From Clostridiales bacterium (GTDB taxonomy: Bacteria > Bacillota > Clostridia > Oscillospirales > Oscillospiraceae): DNA of 45,661 nt. The translations under genes and the position numbers were made by a program. The notes under the pieces were generated by a model that did no database searches, was not told the DNA's origin, and saw only the letters and a program-made list of their open reading frames with translations. The stretch covers positions 1 to 45,661 of the forward strand of contig JAJQBR010000046.1 in NCBI GenBank assembly GCA_021203185.1, in the 5' to 3' direction. This document shows positions 15,713 to 25,349 of the stretch, piece after piece (position 1 is the first letter of the stretch; each line of letters starts with the position of its first letter).

Positions 15713-16975
15713 ATGAAAGTATTAGTGGTAGGCGGCGGTGGCCGCGAACACGCCATCTGCTGGAAGCTGGCCCAGTCCCCCAAGGTGACGGAGCTGTACT
15801 GCGCTCCGGGCAACGCGGGCATCGCCCAGCTGGCCACCTGCGTCCCCATCGGGGCCACAGATGTGGCGGGGATGGTGGCATGGGCCAGGGAGAACGCCAT
15901 GGATTTCGTCATGGTGGCCCCGGATGACCCGCTGGCCCTGGGCATGGTGGACGCCATGGAGGAGGCGGGTATCCGCACCTTCGGCCCCCGGAAGAACGCC
16001 GCCATCATCGAGGCATCCAAGTCCTTCTCCAAGAATTTGATGGCGAAGTACCACATCCCCACTGCAAAGTACCAGACCTTCACCGAGGAGCAGGCCGCGC
16101 TGGACTACATCGACGCTCAGGGCGCACCCATCGTGGTGAAAGCGGACGGTCTGGCCCTAGGCAAGGGCGTCACCGTGGCCGCCACGGTGGACGAGGCCAA
16201 GCAGGCCGTCCGGGAGATGATGGAGGACGGCAAGTTCGGCGCTTCCGGCTCCACCGTGGTCATCGAGGAGTGCATGACCGGCCCGGAGGTAACGGTGCTG
16301 GCCTTTGCAGACGGGGAGCACGTCGTCCCCATGCTGTCCTCCCAGGACCACAAGCGGGCCTTTGACGGCAACCGGGGCCCCAACACCGGCGGCATGGGTG
16401 CCTTCGCCCCCTCCCCCAACTACACCCCGGACATCGCCCGGCGCTGCATGGCGGAGATTTTCCGGCCCACCATCCAGGCCATGAAGGCGGAGGGCCGTCC
16501 CTTCAAGGGCGTGCTGTACTTCGGCCTGATGCTGACCCCCGACGGCCCCAAGGTGGTGGAGTACAACGCCCGCTTTGGCGACCCGGAGACCCAGCCCCTG
16601 CTCTATCAGCTGGACACCGACCTCTTTGACATCTTCAACGCCTGCGTGGACGGCGCCCTGGACCAAATCGACATCCAGTGGAAGGACGGCGCGGCCTGCT
16701 GCCTGGTGCTGGCCTCCGGCGGCTATCCCCTCGGCTACGAGAAGGGCAATGCCATCTCCGGCCTGGACCAGGTGAAGGACGCCTATGTGTTCCATGCGGG
16801 TACCAAGTTCGGCCCCAACGGGGAGTACCTGACCAACGGGGGACGGGTGTTGGGCGTCACCGCCCGGGGCGCGACCCTGGCCGAGGCCGTGGACAACGCC
16901 TATGCCGCCGCCAAGCTCATCACCTGGAAGGATATGCACTTCCGCACCGACATCGGCAAGGTGTGGGTGGAGTAA
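15713..16975 (+). CDS. purD: Phosphoribosylamine-glycine ligase PurD (GAR synthetase)
   Basis: 420 residues. PurD joins phosphoribosylamine and glycine with ATP, the second purine step. ATP-grasp fold: MKVLVVGGGGREHAI at the start, GTP-like loop region VVKADGLALGKGV, RGPNTGGMGAFAPSPNY, and VEYNARFGDPETQPLL with metal-binding residues. The ATG at 15713 follows AGGAG at a normal distance; a GTG 9 bases upstream is less likely. purD is separated from purE-H by a MITE-like element and the deaminase gene. purB, purL, purQ and purK are not in the window. Confidence 0.96.
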   Translation: MKVLVVGGGGREHAICWKLAQSPKVTELYCAPGNAGIAQLATCVPIGATDVAGMVAWARENAMDFVMVAPDDPLALGMVDAMEEAGIRTFGPRKNAAIIEASKSFSKNLMAKYHIPTAKYQTFTEEQAALDYIDAQGAPIVVKADGLALGKGVTVAATVDEAKQAVREMMEDGKFGASGSTVVIEECMTGPEVTVLAFADGEHVVPMLSSQDHKRAFDGNRGPNTGGMGAFAPSPNYTPDIARRCMAEIFRPTIQAMKAEGRPFKGVLYFGLMLTPDGPKVVEYNARFGDPETQPLLYQLDTDLFDIFNACVDGALDQIDIQWKDGAACCLVLASGGYPLGYEKGNAISGLDQVKDAYVFHAGTKFGPNGEYLTNGGRVLGVTARGATLAEAVDNAYAAAKLITWKDMHFRTDIGKVWVE

Positions 16976-16989
16976 GCCCCTAAAACATG

Positions 16990-17034
16990 AGCAAATCCCT
17001 CCAACCGTGTGGTTTGCGGTTGGAGGGATTTGCT
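16990..17034. terminator. Terminator shared by purD and the S51 peptidase gene
   Basis: A perfect 17-base-pair stem: 16990-17006 (AGCAAATCCCTCCAACC) with 17018-17034, loop of 11 bases. It sits between convergent genes; plus-strand tail CTTTC, minus-strand tail CATGTTTTA. Confidence 0.82.
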
Positions 17035-17037
17035 CTT

Positions 17038-17694
17038 TCAGTTCGCTTTCTCCGGCAAAAACAGCCGCACCCGGCCCATCGGCGTGACGCAGTCCCCCTG
17101 CACCAGCAGGCCGCCGTCATTGTACATGGCAAAGACGGGTTTCCCCTGCTCCTGCCGCACCCGGTCGATGCTGACGTGCTGTAGGTCGGTCTCCCGGTAG
17201 TGAACCTCGATGTAAAACCGGTCCAGCATATCCATGCCGGACTGATAGACGAAGGTGGGATAGTCCTCGTCCGGGGTGATGTGGTAGCGTTTCATCTGCA
17301 CCATGGCCCCGGCACTGCACCCCATGACGATACCGCCGAACTGTTCAATCAGCGCTGTCAACTCCCACCGGCCCAGCCGGTACATCATATGGTCGGGCCA
17401 GCCGCCGGTGAAAAACAGAATGTCGCTGCTTTCGATTTTCTGCCGGGCGGTCTGGGGCGTGTCACGGAACCAGTTGACCAGTTCCACCTGCTCCGGTCCG
17501 ATGCCATAGTGGGCGAAAGCGGGGAGCAGGTCCTGCCGATGGCCCTCTGTGGCGGCCTGGGTCTCGTCCATGCCTGCGTTGAAGGACAGAGCCACCACTG
17601 TGGCCCGCATTTCGGGCTTCAAAATCCGTTCCAGCCACGCTGCCGCCCACGGTTCCTGAAAGGCGTAGGTGTTCAGCAAAACGTTGGTTCTCAT
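17038..17694 (-). CDS. Peptidase family S51-like protein (dipeptidase E / cyanophycinase fold)
   Basis: 218 residues. The nucleophile elbow GCSAGAM with Ser127 and the preceding FFTGGWPDHMM block fit family S51, serine peptidases that cut Asp-X dipeptides or cyanophycin. A late His in the IEVHYRE or LQHVS region may complete the active site. No signal peptide, so cytoplasmic. It is transcribed after ysxC but behind a terminator, so it may have its own weak promoter. The specific substrate is not predictable. Confidence 0.8.
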   Translation of the reverse strand: MRTNVLLNTYAFQEPWAAAWLERILKPEMRATVVALSFNAGMDETQAATEGHRQDLLPAFAHYGIGPEQVELVNWFRDTPQTARQKIESSDILFFTGGWPDHMMYRLGRWELTALIEQFGGIVMGCSAGAMVQMKRYHITPDEDYPTFVYQSGMDMLDRFYIEVHYRETDLQHVSIDRVRQEQGKPVFAMYNDGGLLVQGDCVTPMGRVRLFLPEKAN

Positions 17695-17717
17695 GTTGTA
17701 CTCCTTTGTTCAGACCA

Positions 17718-17751
17718 AACAGGCCCTTTTCGCAGAGGAAAAGGGCCTGTT
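17718..17751 (-). terminator. Terminator downstream of ysxC
   Basis: AACAGGCCCTTTTC (17718-17731) pairs perfectly with GAAAAGGGCCTGTT (17738-17751) around a 6-base loop. On the minus strand it follows ysxC by 8 bases and ends in GTTTGG. Confidence 0.8.
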
Positions 17752-17758
17752 GCGGTTG

Positions 17759-18346
17759 TTATCCCTTCGCCAGACAGCCCAGGACGATGCTTAACAGCTC
17801 CTGCTTGCCTGTCCCCTTCTCGGCGGAGAAGGCCACCAACGGCACGTCCTCCCCCAGTTCCAACGTCTCCCGGATGCGGGCCAGGTTGGGTTCCACCTCG
17901 GACTTTTTCAGCTTGTCCAGCTTGTTGGCCACCACCGCGAAGGGGCAGCCGGTGTCCTTGAACCACTGGGCCATGGTGCAGTCGTCGGCGGTGGGTTTGT
18001 GCCGGGCGTCCACGATGAGCAGGCCCAGAGTGATTTGCTCGTCGGCAAAATACGCCTCCATCAGCTGGCCCCAGCGGTCCCGCTCCGTCTTGGAGACCTT
18101 GGCGTAGCCGTAGCCGGGCAGGTCCACCAGATAAAAGCTCTTGTCGATGAGGAAATAGTTGACCTGGCGGGTCTTTCCGGGGGAATTGCCCACCCGCGCC
18201 AGGTTTTTGCGGTCCAGCAGCCGGTTGATGACCGAGGACTTGCCCACGTTGGAGCGGCCCGCCATGGCGATTTGCGCCCGCCCGTCATGGAGGAAGTCCC
18301 CCGCTTTGGCGGCAGAGCGCACATATTCCGTGTTGTGAAGATTCAT
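17759..18346 (-). CDS. ysxC: Ribosome biogenesis GTP-binding protein YsxC/EngB
   Basis: 195 residues. A TRAFAC-class GTPase needed for late assembly of the 50S subunit. G1 is GRSNVGKS at 30-37, G2 lies in GKTRQVNYF, G3 is DLPGYG, G4 is NKLDK, and G5 is in FSAEKGTG. It is the last gene of the tig-clpP-clpX-lon-ysxC series and starts 7 bases after the lon stop codon. Confidence 0.96.
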   Translation of the reverse strand: MNLHNTEYVRSAAKAGDFLHDGRAQIAMAGRSNVGKSSVINRLLDRKNLARVGNSPGKTRQVNYFLIDKSFYLVDLPGYGYAKVSKTERDRWGQLMEAYFADEQITLGLLIVDARHKPTADDCTMAQWFKDTGCPFAVVANKLDKLKKSEVEPNLARIRETLELGEDVPLVAFSAEKGTGKQELLSIVLGCLAKG

Positions 18347-18353
18347 GGTTCCC

Positions 18354-20786
18354 TCACTGTTGAATGGTCAGGCCCTGTTCCGGCCCGTTGTGTTCCACCG
18401 GAAGCAAAGGGGCTTCCAGCTTCTTTTCCTCCGCCTTGCCGATAGGCAGGGAGATGAGCGCCTCGGCCAGCACCGCGTCCACTTGAGCGGCGGTGACGAA
18501 GCGCAGCGCCCCGGCCACGGTGGGGTCGATTTCCTCCAAATCCTTTTCGTTGTCTCTGGGGATAATGACGGTTTTCATCCCGGCCCGGTAGGCCGCCATG
18601 GTCTTTTCCCGCAGGCCGCCGATGGGCAGCACCCGGCCACGCAGCGTCACCTCGCCGGTCATGGCCACATCCGCTTTCACCGGCGTGTTGGTCAGGGCGG
18701 AGACGATGGCAGTGGTGATAGTGACCCCGGCGGAAGGCCCGTCTTTAGGGACGGCCCCCTCCGGGAAGTGGATGTGGATGTCCCGATTCTGATAGAAATC
18801 GGCGGGAACCCCCAGCCTGTCCGCAGCGGAGCGGATATAGGAGATGGCAGAGTGGCAGGACTCCTGCATGACGCTGCCTAAGTTGCCGGTAGGCTCCACC
18901 TTACCGGTGCCGGGCAGCACGTTGACCTCTACCTCCAGCATTTCGCCGCCCACGGAGGTCCAGGCCAGGCCGTTGACCACACCCACCTGGGGGGTGCGGC
19001 TGTACCGCTCCCGGTGGTACTTGCGAACACCCAGAAAGTCCCCCAGGTTGTCCCCATTGACGGTGACCCGTTTGGTCTCGCCGCTGACCAGCTGCATGGC
19101 CGCCCGGCGGCATAGCCGGGCCAACTGCCGTTCCAACTGCCGCACGCCGGATTCCATGGTGTACCCGGCGATGATCTCCCGAATGGCGTCGTCCGTGACC
19201 CGGAAGTTGCGTCCGTTGACACCGTGGCGCTTCATCTCTTTGGGCAGCAGGTGGCGGCGGGCGATTTGCAGCTTTTCCTCGTCGGTGTAGGAGGACAGCT
19301 CGATGACCTCCATCCGGTCCCGCAGAGGGGCGGGCACCGCACCCAAATCGTTGGCGGTGGTGATAAACAGCACATCGGACAGGTCGAAGGGCAGCTCCAA
19401 AAAGTTGTCCCGGAAGGTGGCGTTCTGCTCGGCATCCAGCACCTCCAGCAGCGCGGAGGAGGGATCGCCCTTGTAGTCGTTGCCCAGCTTGTCCACCTCG
19501 TCCAGCAAAATCAGCGGGTTAGAACTGCCCGCCTTTTCCACGGCCTTGATGATCTGGCCGGGCATGGCCCCGATATAGGTCTTGCGGTGGCCGCGAATCT
19601 CCGCCTCATCGTGGATGCCGCCCAGGGAGATGCGGGCCATTTTCCGGTTCATGGCTTTCGCCAGGGACGAGGCGATGGAGGTCTTGCCCACGCCGGGAGG
19701 CCCCGCCAGGCAGATAATCTGCCCCCGCAGGTCCGGGGCCAGTTTGCGTACTGCGATGAACTCCAAAATGCGCTCCTTGACCTTTTCCATGCCGTAGTGG
19801 TCGGCGTCCAACACCTTCCGGGCCGCATCCACGTTGACCCGCTCCCTGGTGCGCTTGTTCCAGGGCAGATCCAGGCACACGTCCAGATAGTTGCGGATAA
19901 CCGACCCCTCGGCAGAACCGAAAGGCTGCTTTGCCAGCCGTTTCAGCTCTTTGTTGAGCTTTTCCTCCACCTCCTGGGGCAGATGGGCCTGAGCGATCTT
20001 GTCGGCGTACTCCCGGATGTCGCTGTCGCCGTCCTCCTCTTCGCCCAACTCGCCCTGAATGACCTTCAGCTGCTCCCGGAGGTAATACTCTTTCTGGACC
20101 TGGTTCATATGGGCCTGCATTTTGTCATCCAGGTCATGTTCCAGCTCCAGTACCTCGCCCTCTCGCTTGAGGATGGCGTTCAGCTTTTCCAGGCGGCGGA
20201 GGGGCCGCACTTCGTCCAGAATGCTCTGCTTGTCCTCAGTGCGGATGGCGATGTTCTGGGCAATGAAGTCCGCCAGATAAGCTGGGTCCCGGCTGGCGAT
20301 AACCGTCAGCACCACTTCCGGGGCCATTTTGGGGGAAAGCTCGGCGTAATGTTCAAACAGCTCGTAGGTCTGGCGCAGCACCGCTTCGCTGCGCAGGGTG
20401 CCGGAAACAGTGATGTTGGGGATTTTCTCCACGGCGGCGATGAGATAGGGGTTGGTCTCTCGCAGCTCTACCAACCGGGCGCGGGACAGGCCCTCCACCA
20501 TAATGCGGACATTGTCTCCCGGCAACCGGAGCATCTGACGGACGGCCACAATGGTACCCATGCCGTATAAGTCCTTCTGTTCCGGCTCCTCTATGGCTAA
20601 ATCTTTCTGTGTCACCAGAAAGATGGTGTCTCCATCTTCCATGGCGACGTTCAGCGCCCGGATAGATGCCTCCCGCCCCACGTCGAAGTGGACGGTCATG
20701 CCGGGAAAAATCGTCAGCCCCCGCAGGGCCATCGCGGGCAGTTCTGTTGTATTGGTGACAGGTTCGGAAATCAGTTCTTCGTTCAT
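18354..20786 (-). CDS. lon: ATP-dependent protease LonA
   Basis: 810 residues, the usual LonA length. Domains in order: N-terminal substrate-binding LON domain ([14 protein letters not shown]), coiled-coil helical region, AAA+ module with Walker [10 protein letters not shown] near residue 365 and Walker B around [10 protein letters not shown], and a C-terminal protease domain with the Ser-Lys dyad (GPSAG near 684 and REKTMAA near 726). It degrades misfolded and regulatory proteins in the cytoplasm. The ATG at 20786 has AGAGGA upstream; an in-frame extension to 20912 runs through the leader and is rejected. Lies between clpX and ysxC, the Bacillus-like order. Confidence 0.96.
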   Translation of the reverse strand: MNEELISEPVTNTTELPAMALRGLTIFPGMTVHFDVGREASIRALNVAMEDGDTIFLVTQKDLAIEEPEQKDLYGMGTIVAVRQMLRLPGDNVRIMVEGLSRARLVELRETNPYLIAAVEKIPNITVSGTLRSEAVLRQTYELFEHYAELSPKMAPEVVLTVIASRDPAYLADFIAQNIAIRTEDKQSILDEVRPLRRLEKLNAILKREGEVLELEHDLDDKMQAHMNQVQKEYYLREQLKVIQGELGEEEDGDSDIREYADKIAQAHLPQEVEEKLNKELKRLAKQPFGSAEGSVIRNYLDVCLDLPWNKRTRERVNVDAARKVLDADHYGMEKVKERILEFIAVRKLAPDLRGQIICLAGPPGVGKTSIASSLAKAMNRKMARISLGGIHDEAEIRGHRKTYIGAMPGQIIKAVEKAGSSNPLILLDEVDKLGNDYKGDPSSALLEVLDAEQNATFRDNFLELPFDLSDVLFITTANDLGAVPAPLRDRMEVIELSSYTDEEKLQIARRHLLPKEMKRHGVNGRNFRVTDDAIREIIAGYTMESGVRQLERQLARLCRRAAMQLVSGETKRVTVNGDNLGDFLGVRKYHRERYSRTPQVGVVNGLAWTSVGGEMLEVEVNVLPGTGKVEPTGNLGSVMQESCHSAISYIRSAADRLGVPADFYQNRDIHIHFPEGAVPKDGPSAGVTITTAIVSALTNTPVKADVAMTGEVTLRGRVLPIGGLREKTMAAYRAGMKTVIIPRDNEKDLEEIDPTVAGALRFVTAAQVDAVLAEALISLPIGKAEEKKLEAPLLPVEHNGPEQGLTIQQ

Positions 20787-20915
20787 GGTCAGATTCCTCT
20801 TAACAATGAGAAAGGCGCAGGGACACAGAGCGAACACGCCCAGGCCCCTGCGTAGAGCTTCTCCTGGGCGGTATCGCCCTGGGATTTTTGTTTTACTGGT
20901 TCGTTGTACCACCGT
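20787..20915 (-). promoter_or_regulatory. clpX-lon intergenic region with competing hairpins
   Basis: 129 bases on the minus strand. CGCCCAGG can pair with CCTGGGCG further on, while CGCAGGG within that loop can pair with a later CCCTGCG; the two pairings exclude each other. No U-tract follows, so this is not an obvious terminator. No CtsR-like heptad repeat or CIRCE element is visible. Confidence 0.3.
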
Positions 20916-22250
20916 TTAGGATGCGTTGCCCCGGCGGCGTTTTTTGACCTCCTGGGCGGTTCCGCTCACTGTTCGGCGGGGCGGCAGCCGACGGGTCTGG
21001 CTGGGATTCCGCTCGATCAGCGGCTCCCCGGTGTGGCGGACACAGTCGGCGGTGATGGTCACCTTGGTGATGGTGGGGTCGGAGGGAACCATATACATCA
21101 GCTGGTTCATGGTGTCCTCCACCACGGCCCGCAGTCCCCGTGCACCGATGCCCCGATCCTGGGCGACCTCCGCGATGACCTCCAGCGCCTCAGGCTGGAA
21201 CTCCAGTTGTACCTGGTCGTACTCCATCAGCTTCTGGTACTGTTTGACCAGAGCGTTTTTGGGCTGGGTCAAAATCTGCACCAGCTGATCCCGGTCAAGG
21301 GCGCTGAGGGTGGTAATGACCGGCAGGCGGCCAATCAGTTCGGGGATGATGCCGAACTTCAACAGGTCGTGGGGCTGCAGCTCCTTCAGCAGGGAAGTGG
21401 CCTGCTTCTCCTTCTTGCTCAGCAGCTCACCGCCGAAGCCGATGCTGGTGCGGTCGGTTCGATCCTCAATGATTTTCTCAATGCCGTCAAAGGCACCGCC
21501 GCAGATAAAGAGGATGTTGCTGGTGTCCACCTGGATGAACTCCTGGTGGGGGTGCTTGCGCCCGCCCTGGGGCGGCACGTTGGCGACAGTCCCCTCCAGA
21601 ATTTTCAGCAGGGCCTGTTGAACCCCCTCGCCGGAGACATCCCGCGTGATGGAGGTATTCTCGCTCTTGCGGGCGATTTTGTCAATTTCATCCACGTAAA
21701 TGATGCCCCGCTCGGCCAACTCCACGTCGTAGTCGGCGGCCTGCACCAGGCGCAGCAGAATGTTCTCCACGTCGTCGCCCACGTAGCCCGCTTCGGTCAG
21801 GGTGGTGGCGTCGGCAATGGCGAAGGGTACCTTCATCATCTTGGCCAGCGTCTGAGCAAAGAGGGTTTTGCCGCAGCCGGTTGGTCCCAGCAGCAGGATG
21901 TTGGACTTTTGCAGTTCCACGCCGCCGTCGTCCTTCATCCCGTAGCGGATGCGCTTATAGTGGTTGTAGACCGCCACGGACAGGGTGACCTTCGCGTCCT
22001 CCTGGCCGATGACGTACTGATCCAGCACAGCGCGAATCTCCTGGGGAGTGGGCAGTTCATCCAGAAAATCGTCCCCCACTCCCTCCGATTCGTAGTAGTC
22101 GCCCATGGTGTCGTCCAGGATGCTATTGCACAGGCCAACACACTCGTTGCAGATATACACGCCAGGCCCCGCGATGATTCGCCGGACCTTATCCTGGCTT
22201 TTGCCGCAGAAGGAGCAGCGGATGTTGTGCTTATCGTCGTTTTTCGCCAT
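20916..22250 (-). CDS. clpX: ClpX ATPase subunit of ClpXP
   Basis: 444 residues. A hexameric AAA+ unfoldase that feeds tagged proteins to ClpP. The N-terminal zinc-binding domain has four Cys (IRCSFCGKS and ICNECVGLC). Walker A is GPTGCGKT, Walker [12 protein letters not shown], and the ClpP-docking IGF loop is seen in RTSIGFGGE. The C-terminal tail is longer and more basic than usual (RRLPPRR and KKRRRGNAS), with no known meaning. Start ATG 22250 follows AAAGGAAA. It lies 74 bases after clpP. Confidence 0.96.
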   Translation of the reverse strand: MAKNDDKHNIRCSFCGKSQDKVRRIIAGPGVYICNECVGLCNSILDDTMGDYYESEGVGDDFLDELPTPQEIRAVLDQYVIGQEDAKVTLSVAVYNHYKRIRYGMKDDGGVELQKSNILLLGPTGCGKTLFAQTLAKMMKVPFAIADATTLTEAGYVGDDVENILLRLVQAADYDVELAERGIIYVDEIDKIARKSENTSITRDVSGEGVQQALLKILEGTVANVPPQGGRKHPHQEFIQVDTSNILFICGGAFDGIEKIIEDRTDRTSIGFGGELLSKKEKQATSLLKELQPHDLLKFGIIPELIGRLPVITTLSALDRDQLVQILTQPKNALVKQYQKLMEYDQVQLEFQPEALEVIAEVAQDRGIGARGLRAVVEDTMNQLMYMVPSDPTITKVTITADCVRHTGEPLIERNPSQTRRLPPRRTVSGTAQEVKKRRRGNAS

Positions 22251-22324
22251 ACTTGCTTGTTTCCTTTCCCTCTTTCAGAGGGGGAGCAGAGACGGTGCCG
22301 CCGCTGCCCCCATTCAGGGCTGGA

Positions 22325-22906
22325 TTACCGGTTATAAATGACCTGGTCGATCAGGCCATACTCTTTGGCCTCCTCAGCGGTCAGCCAGTGGTCCCGTTCG
22401 GTTTCGGCCTTGATGGTTTCCACCGGCTTGCCGGTGTTGGCCGCCAGGATGCTGTTCAGGTTCTGTTTGATTTTCAGGAAATGCTCTACGTCGATCTCCA
22501 TGTCCGTGACCTTCCCCTGGGTGCCGGCGGAGGGCTGGTGAATCATGATTTCAGAGTTGGGCAGGGCGATGCGCTTGCCTTTGGTTCCGCTGGAGAGCAG
22601 GAAAGCCCCCATGCTGGCGGCCATGCCGCTGCAAATGGTCTGCACATCGCACTTGATATACTGCATGGTGTCATAAATGGCCATGCCCGCCGTCACACTG
22701 CCGCCAGGGCTGTTAATGTAAAGCTGGATGTCCTTGTCGGGGTCCTGGGCCTCCAGGTAGAGCAGCTCCGCCTGGATAACCTGGGCCTGGGAGTCGTCCA
22801 CCTCACCGGCCAGAAAGACGATGCGGTCGTTCAGCAGCCGGGAAAAAATGTCGTAAGAACGCTCCCCACGGTTGGTCTGTTCCACTACATAAGGTACTAA
22901 GCTCAT
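22325..22906 (-). CDS. clpP: ClpP protease subunit
   Basis: 193 residues. The serine protease chamber of ClpXP. The catalytic triad is Ser98 (GMAASMGAF), His123 (MIHQPSAG) and Asp172 ([18 protein letters not shown]), with normal spacing. I choose the ATG at 22906 because AAGGAG precedes it by 6 bases and [10 protein letters not shown] is the usual N-terminus; a longer frame to 22984 is rejected. Confidence 0.96.
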   Translation of the reverse strand: MSLVPYVVEQTNRGERSYDIFSRLLNDRIVFLAGEVDDSQAQVIQAELLYLEAQDPDKDIQLYINSPGGSVTAGMAIYDTMQYIKCDVQTICSGMAASMGAFLLSSGTKGKRIALPNSEIMIHQPSAGTQGKVTDMEIDVEHFLKIKQNLNSILAANTGKPVETIKAETERDHWLTAEEAKEYGLIDQVIYNR

Positions 22907-23047
22907 GAGATACTCCTTTTGCATAGAGGAAACTCCATCCAGGTCTATTGAATCGGAGCTTCCAAATGGGCAGCTCTGCGTCATATGCGCAGCGCCACCC
23001 TGGGAAAACGCGGTTCGTCCGCCGGACGGTTCTGCCCGGCAGACACT

Positions 23048-23074
23048 ATTATATCCCGCCAGCGGGAAATTATA
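23048..23074 (-). promoter_or_regulatory. Possible clpP promoter region
   Basis: Two TATAAT hexamers on the minus strand (23074-23069 and 23053-23048) flank a CCCGC/GCGGG inverted repeat, about 150 bases before clpP. Neither has a good -35 box, so the call is weak. Confidence 0.3.
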
Positions 23075-23084
23075 CCGTTAAGGA

Positions 23085-24494
23085 TTAGTCCTCCACGGAC
23101 TCCTCGGCGGCAGACTCTTCGGTGGACTCGGAGACCTCGGCCACTTCGTCGGTCAGATCAGTGGCCTCGGCAGCAGGATCTTCGGCGGGTTCGGCAGCCT
23201 CGGTTACTTCGTCGGTCAGCTCTGTAACTACGGCGGAGCCGTAAATCAGCTTGGTGGCCTTGTCCGTCTTGACGCTGTAGGCCAGCTGTTCGTCGGTAAC
23301 GGCGGTGCGGATTTTGTCCTCTTCCATGTCGTATTCCTTGGCCAGCTTCTCCACCTCGGCCTGGATTTCTTCCTCGCTGGCCTCGAAGCCCTCGGCGGCC
23401 ACAACCGCCTCCAGCACCAGATCCTGCTGAATGCCGCGCAGAGCGGAGGGGCGCATATTCTCCCGGAACTCGGTCATGTTGCTGCCCATCATGCTCAGGT
23501 ACTGCTCCAGGGTCACGCCCATACCGGAGACGCGGCTCTCCATATTCTGCATCTGCTTGTCCAGCTCATATTCCACCATCGTGTCCGGGACTTCCATTTC
23601 GGCGGCCTCGATGACCTGGTTCATAACGGCAGCCTCAAACGCCTGCTGCGCGTTGTCGGCCTTGCGCTTTTCCACTTTAGCGCGCAGGTCGGCTTTCAGC
23701 TCGTCCAGGGTCTCGAACTCAGAGACATCCTTGGCAAACTCGTCGTCGATCTCCGGCACGTCGTCAGCCTTGACCTCGTGGAGCTTGACCTTGAACACGG
23801 CGGGCTTGCCGGCCAGCTCCTCCGCGCCGTACCCGGCGGGGAAGGTGACATTGATGTCCTTCTCGTCACCGGCGGACATGCCGACGATCTGCTCCTCGAA
23901 GCCGGGGATGAAGGAGTGGGAGCCGATTTTCAGGCTGTACTGCTCGCCCTTGCCGCCCTCGAAGGGCACGCCGTCCAGAAAGCCCTCGAAGTCGATGATG
24001 GCGGTGTCGCCGTCCTCCACGGGGCGCTCCACGGTCTCCTGGGTGGTGGCGCGGGAAATCAGGGGCCGCATCTCGTCCTCCACGTCCTGGTCGGTGACCA
24101 CGACAGTGTCCTTAGCGGAGGCGACGCCCTTGTACTGGCCCAGCTTGACCTCAGGCTTGACGCCCACGGTAGCGGTGAACTGGAAGCCGTCCGCGCCAAC
24201 GTGTTCGATGTTCAGCTGGGGATAGCCCACCACGTCCAGGTCGGCCTCTTTGATGGCGTCCTCCAGGGCCTGGGGATACAGGTCGTTGATGGCGTCCTCA
24301 TAGAAAATGGTTTCGCCGTACATCTTCTCGATGAGCTTACGGGGCGCCTTGCCCTTGCGGAAGCCGGGAACGGACATACTGCCTTTGGCCTGGCGATAGA
24401 CCTTGTTCACCGCAGCGTCAAATTCCGCCGCACCCACCTCGATGGTCAGGACGACAGTGCTTTTCTCTTTCTTTTCCACGTTTTTCAGATTCAT
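23085..24494 (-). CDS. tig: Trigger factor (ribosome-associated chaperone)
   Basis: 469 residues. A peptidyl-prolyl isomerase and chaperone bound at the ribosomal exit tunnel. The ribosome-binding signature is GFRKGKAPRKLIEK near residues 45-58. The FKBP-type domain spans about 155-245 (DGDTAIIDFEGFLDGVPFEGG), followed by the helical C-terminal domain. The last ~55 residues are an unusual acidic tail rich in Glu, Ala, Ser and Thr with TDEV repeats. The ATG at 24494 follows AGGAGG; a longer frame to 24521 is rejected. It heads the tig-clpP-clpX-lon-ysxC series. Confidence 0.95.
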   Translation of the reverse strand: MNLKNVEKKEKSTVVLTIEVGAAEFDAAVNKVYRQAKGSMSVPGFRKGKAPRKLIEKMYGETIFYEDAINDLYPQALEDAIKEADLDVVGYPQLNIEHVGADGFQFTATVGVKPEVKLGQYKGVASAKDTVVVTDQDVEDEMRPLISRATTQETVERPVEDGDTAIIDFEGFLDGVPFEGGKGEQYSLKIGSHSFIPGFEEQIVGMSAGDEKDINVTFPAGYGAEELAGKPAVFKVKLHEVKADDVPEIDDEFAKDVSEFETLDELKADLRAKVEKRKADNAQQAFEAAVMNQVIEAAEMEVPDTMVEYELDKQMQNMESRVSGMGVTLEQYLSMMGSNMTEFRENMRPSALRGIQQDLVLEAVVAAEGFEASEEEIQAEVEKLAKEYDMEEDKIRTAVTDEQLAYSVKTDKATKLIYGSAVVTELTDEVTEAAEPAEDPAAEATDLTDEVAEVSESTEESAAEESVED

Positions 24495-24648
24495 GGGTCG
24501 TTTCCTCCTGGATGGCCCCAACGGGGCGCATGATTTATCGCGCCCGCCGGTGATTTCCGGCGCAGACGCAAAATTAGATACAAAATCCTACAAGCGATAA
24601 TTTTAACAGATATGCACGGAGATTTCCACCGTTATTTTGCATATTTTT

Positions 24649-25338
24649 TTAAAATTCTAAAATTCTTTTGGGTACGAAGTTCAGATAGTCGGCGGAAATG
24701 AGGGAAAACCGCGTTCCGTTGTGGTTTCCCTCCACCGCCAGGCGGATGCTGGGGCCGTGGAGATGGGCAAAATAGCACTGCCGCACCTGATACCGCTCCA
24801 ACAGCTCCAAAATCTCCGGGCAGCGGTAGCCCTGGTAGATGGGGGGATAGTGGAGAAAGACGATTTTCTCCCGGTCTCCCGCCGCCAGGAGAGAGGTTTC
24901 CAGACGCATGACCTCCCGGCGGAGCATTTTCTCGTTGTGGCCGCCCTTTTCCTCGTCCAGGAACCAGCCCCTTGTGCCGCAAAGGGCCACGTCCCCGTAG
25001 AGCAGGCAGTTGTTGTGGAGCAGCTCAAATCGAAAACCGTGTTCCTGAAAGAAGCGGTTCATCTTGCTGGCGGTGGTCCACCAGTAGTCGTGGTTGCCCT
25101 TGAGCAAAATCTTCCGCCCGCCGGGCAATGCGTCCAGAAAGGCGAAGTCCCGCAGGCTCTCCTCCAGGGACATCCCCCAGGACAGGTCTCCGCAAAAGAC
25201 CACGGCATCCTCCGGCGCTACGCACTGGAACCCGGCCAGCAGTTTGTCCACATAGCCCACCCAGTTGCCGCCGAACACTTCCATCGACTTGGGACTGCTC
25301 AGGGACAGGTGAGGGTCGCCAATCGCGTAAAGCGCCAT
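24649..25338 (-). CDS. Calcineurin-like metallophosphoesterase
   Basis: 229 residues. Dinuclear metal motifs in order: GDPHLS (Asp8, His10), FCGDLSWG, LKGNHDYWW, and FLHYPP with FAHLHG near the C-terminus. Such cytoplasmic enzymes hydrolyse phosphoesters; the substrate is unknown. It starts 11 bases after the threonine synthase stop codon, so it is likely in the same transcript. Confidence 0.85.
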   Translation of the reverse strand: MALYAIGDPHLSLSSPKSMEVFGGNWVGYVDKLLAGFQCVAPEDAVVFCGDLSWGMSLEESLRDFAFLDALPGGRKILLKGNHDYWWTTASKMNRFFQEHGFRFELLHNNCLLYGDVALCGTRGWFLDEEKGGHNEKMLRREVMRLETSLLAAGDREKIVFLHYPPIYQGYRCPEILELLERYQVRQCYFAHLHGPSIRLAVEGNHNGTRFSLISADYLNFVPKRILEF

Positions 25339-25349
25339 GCCGCCCTCCT

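Noticed and set aside
20904-22337. A 477-codon plus-strand frame opposite clpX, and a similar one opposite lon (19224-20570)
   Set aside because: Both are antisense to highly conserved genes and have shadow-type composition.
22907-24648. CtsR or CIRCE operators ahead of clpP, clpX, lon or tig
   Set aside because: I looked for GGTCAAA heptad repeats and for TTAGCACTC-N9-GAGTGCTAA in the upstream gaps and saw neither.
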